Below, piece after piece: positions 62,616 to 64,000 of a stretch of 64,000 bases of DNA (positions are counted from its first letter, which is position 1; each line of letters starts with the position of its first letter). The position numbers and the translations under genes were made by a program. The stretch covers positions 248,001-312,000 of the forward strand of contig NZ_JARRIR010000003.1 in the NCBI RefSeq assembly GCF_029601685.1, read 5' to 3'. Origin of the DNA: Metarhizobium sp017305935. GTDB lineage: Bacteria; Pseudomonadota; Alphaproteobacteria; Rhizobiales; Rhizobiaceae. The notes below the pieces were generated by a model, which saw nothing but the letters and a program-made list of their open reading frames with translations, ran no database searches and had not been told where the DNA came from.

Positions 62616-63712
62616 TCTGCGGCCTCGCGGGTGGCGTGTTCGTTTGCTTCGCGGCGCAGGGTGCGCAGCAGATCCAGCTCGGCCTGGAAATCGACGTAAT
62701 GCGGCAGCTTCAGATGCTCGACGAAGCCGGTCGCCTGCACGTTGTCGCAATGTTCGAGGACGAATTCCTCATCCTGCGCCGGGGCATTGCGCTGCTCACC
62801 GAACTCGTCGGCCCGCAGCGCCCGGTCGACGAGGCTGACGGCCATCGCCTTGCGTTCGCTCTGGCCGAAGACGAGGCCGTAACCGCGCGTGAAGCGCGGC
62901 TCGCCATCCGGCCCGCCGCCCTTGCCACCTTTGAATTGCGAGACCATCTGGCATTCGGTGACGCGCACGCTGCCGACGCGCACGGCAAAGCCCAGTTCCG
63001 GCACATCGATCTCGACATCGACCATGCCGATGCGGATTTCGCCGACGAAGGGATGGGTGCGGCCATAGCCGCGCTGGGTGGAATAGCCGAGCGCCAGCAG
63101 AAAACCCTCGTCGCCGCGCGCCAAGGCCTGAAGGCGCAGATCGCGCTCGACCGGATAGGCCGTGGCGCTGCGGGTGAGGTCCGCAGGCTCCGCGTCACCC
63201 AGCACATCCGGCTCGATCAACCCTTGCCCATCGAGAATATCGGTGACGCGCGGGCAGGCCGTGTTGTCCTCACGCTCTCGGCGCAGCGGCTCGGCGACCG
63301 GCACGTCGCCGGCCATGGCCGGGTCGATCAGGCGATGGGTGTAGTCGAAGGTGGGGCCGAGAAGTTGGCCGCCGGGGATGTCCTTGAAGGTGGCGGAGAC
63401 GCGGCGTTCGATGCGCATGGCGTTGGTTTCCAGCGGTTTTGCGTTGCCGAAGCGGCTCAGCGTCGTGCGATAGGCGCGCAGTAGAAAGATTGCCTCGATG
63501 AGATCGCCGCGCGCCTGGCGTACCGCCATGGCTGCCAGTTCCGGATCGTAAAGCGAGCCCTCGGACATCACCCGGTCGACGGCCAGCGACAATTGCGAGG
63601 CGATCTGCTCGATACCGAGCGCCGGCACGGACCGGTCGCCACGGCGGCGATCCGCCATCAGCGCATGGGCATTTTCGATGGCCTTTTCGCCACCCTTCAC
63701 CGCAACATACAT
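62612..63712 (-). CDS. phnI: C-P lyase core subunit PhnI
   Basis: A 366-residue PhnI: N-terminal MYVAVKGGEKAIENAHALMADRR-type start, then RVSATFKDIPGGQLLGPTFDYTHRLID and ENDNVQATGF-like HCDNVQATGFVEHLKLPHYVDFQ. PhnI is the nucleosidase that, with PhnGHL, joins phosphonate to ATP-derived ribose triphosphate. The stop and phnJ start overlap (ATGA); phnH ends three bases before its ATG. Confidence 0.95.
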   Translation of the reverse strand: MYVAVKGGEKAIENAHALMADRRRGDRSVPALGIEQIASQLSLAVDRVMSEGSLYDPELAAMAVRQARGDLIEAIFLLRAYRTTLSRFGNAKPLETNAMRIERRVSATFKDIPGGQLLGPTFDYTHRLIDPAMAGDVPVAEPLRREREDNTACPRVTDILDGQGLIEPDVLGDAEPADLTRSATAYPVERDLRLQALARGDEGFLLALGYSTQRGYGRTHPFVGEIRIGMVDVEIDVPELGFAVRVGSVRVTECQMVSQFKGGKGGGPDGEPRFTRGYGLVFGQSERKAMAVSLVDRALRADEFGEQRNAPAQDEEFVLEHCDNVQATGFVEHLKLPHYVDFQAELDLLRTLRREANEHATREAAE

Positions 63713-63715
63713 GGA

Positions 63716-64000
63716 TCAGACCTCCGTCAGTCGCGTGGTGCGCGGCAAGGCCGAAACCCGGCTGCCGCAAACGAGGAGAATATCGAGCCCCAGCGGATAG
63801 AGCGCCGCATTGGCCTGCATCGCCGCCACAAAACCCGCCGGCAGACCGCGCGGCGCGATGCGCGCCTGTGTTTCGATGCCGGGGCCGGTGAGGATCAGCT
63901 CCGCCCCGCCCTCAAGCGCCTCGACCGGCAGCAGAAGCGTCGCCGAGGCATCGGGATAGGAAGAGGTGCCGGTGGAAAAGCGCCGCCAGTCGGTCACCGC
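63716..64000 (-). CDS. phnH: C-P lyase core subunit PhnH, C-terminal part
   Basis: The gene runs off the right edge; the last 95 codons are visible. FSTGTSSYPDASATLLLPVEAL and the GPGIETQARIAPRGLP stretch match the C-terminal half of PhnH, a core structural subunit. phnG is expected just beyond the window. Confidence 0.88.
   Translation of the reverse strand, partial: AVTDWRRFSTGTSSYPDASATLLLPVEALEGGAELILTGPGIETQARIAPRGLPAGFVAAMQANAALYPLGLDILLVCGSRVSALPRTTRLTEV

Noticed and set aside
1..64000. CRISPR arrays, tRNA or rRNA genes, insertion sequences
   Set aside because: No regularly spaced repeats, no cloverleaf or rRNA-like conserved stretches, and no transposase-like frame with terminal inverted repeats were seen on reading both strands.

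Overview
The window is high-GC, densely packed bacterial chromosome or replicon DNA, most likely from the alphaproteobacterial order Hyphomicrobiales (Rhizobiaceae-like: Rhizobium, Agrobacterium, Ensifer or Shinella). The basis is the large number of ABC import operons with local GntR, IclR, RpiR and LuxR regulators, the Agrobacterium-like imp gene order of the type VI secretion (T6SS) block, the rhizobial phn gene order, and two copies of a GCATTTCC...GGAAATGC intergenic hairpin repeat of a kind common in that order. I saw no rRNA, tRNA, CRISPR array or insertion sequence.

Layout. (1) 1-4170, plus strand: the tail of an amino-acid-type ABC importer (ATPase end, binding protein), then a GntR regulator, a BtpA-family protein, an AllA-like protein and a PfkB sugar kinase, chained by short or overlapping junctions. 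(2) 4206-17073, minus strand: an apparent amine or betaine catabolic regulon in two transcription units. One encodes a PotABCD-like importer, a DAO-type FAD oxidase and an IclR regulator. The other encodes an aldehyde dehydrogenase, a trimethylamine-dehydrogenase-like flavoprotein, a class III aminotransferase, RidA and a BKACE enzyme. Both start regions carry the same 25-base element (20 of 25 identical). (3) 17308-17877: cytochrome b561. (4) 18101-26772, minus strand: a dipeptide-type ABC importer with a fused double ATPase, an amidase, an RpiR regulator and a serine hydrolase. (5) 27289-32898: a D-threonine aldolase/D-serine dehydratase-like enzyme divergent from an amino-acid ABC importer, RidA and an IclR regulator. 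(6) 32902-49576: half of a T6SS locus (PpkA, PppA, TagF, TssM, TssL, TssK, TagH, VgrG) with unfamiliar extra genes and, behind VgrG, a PAAR protein carrying a predicted papain-fold toxin, followed by a likely Imm35-type immunity gene. Sheath, tube, baseplate and ClpV genes are absent from the window. (7) 49716-53351: an APC permease, a LuxR regulator and a second amidase. (8) 53450-54904: a CYTH-CHAD protein. (9) 54908-64000, minus strand: a carbon-phosphorus lyase operon, phnH (cut by the window edge)-I-J-K-L-hexapeptide transferase-C-D-E-M-N.

The T6SS block forms a working subset: TssM/TssL/TssK are the membrane complex and baseplate link, PpkA/PppA/TagH/TagF are the post-translational switch, and VgrG with the PAAR-toxin is the loaded tip. 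The metabolic islands each pair an importer with enzymes and a local regulator, which suggests a soil or plant-associated scavenger of nitrogen and phosphorus compounds. Substrates of most importers cannot be read from sequence alone.
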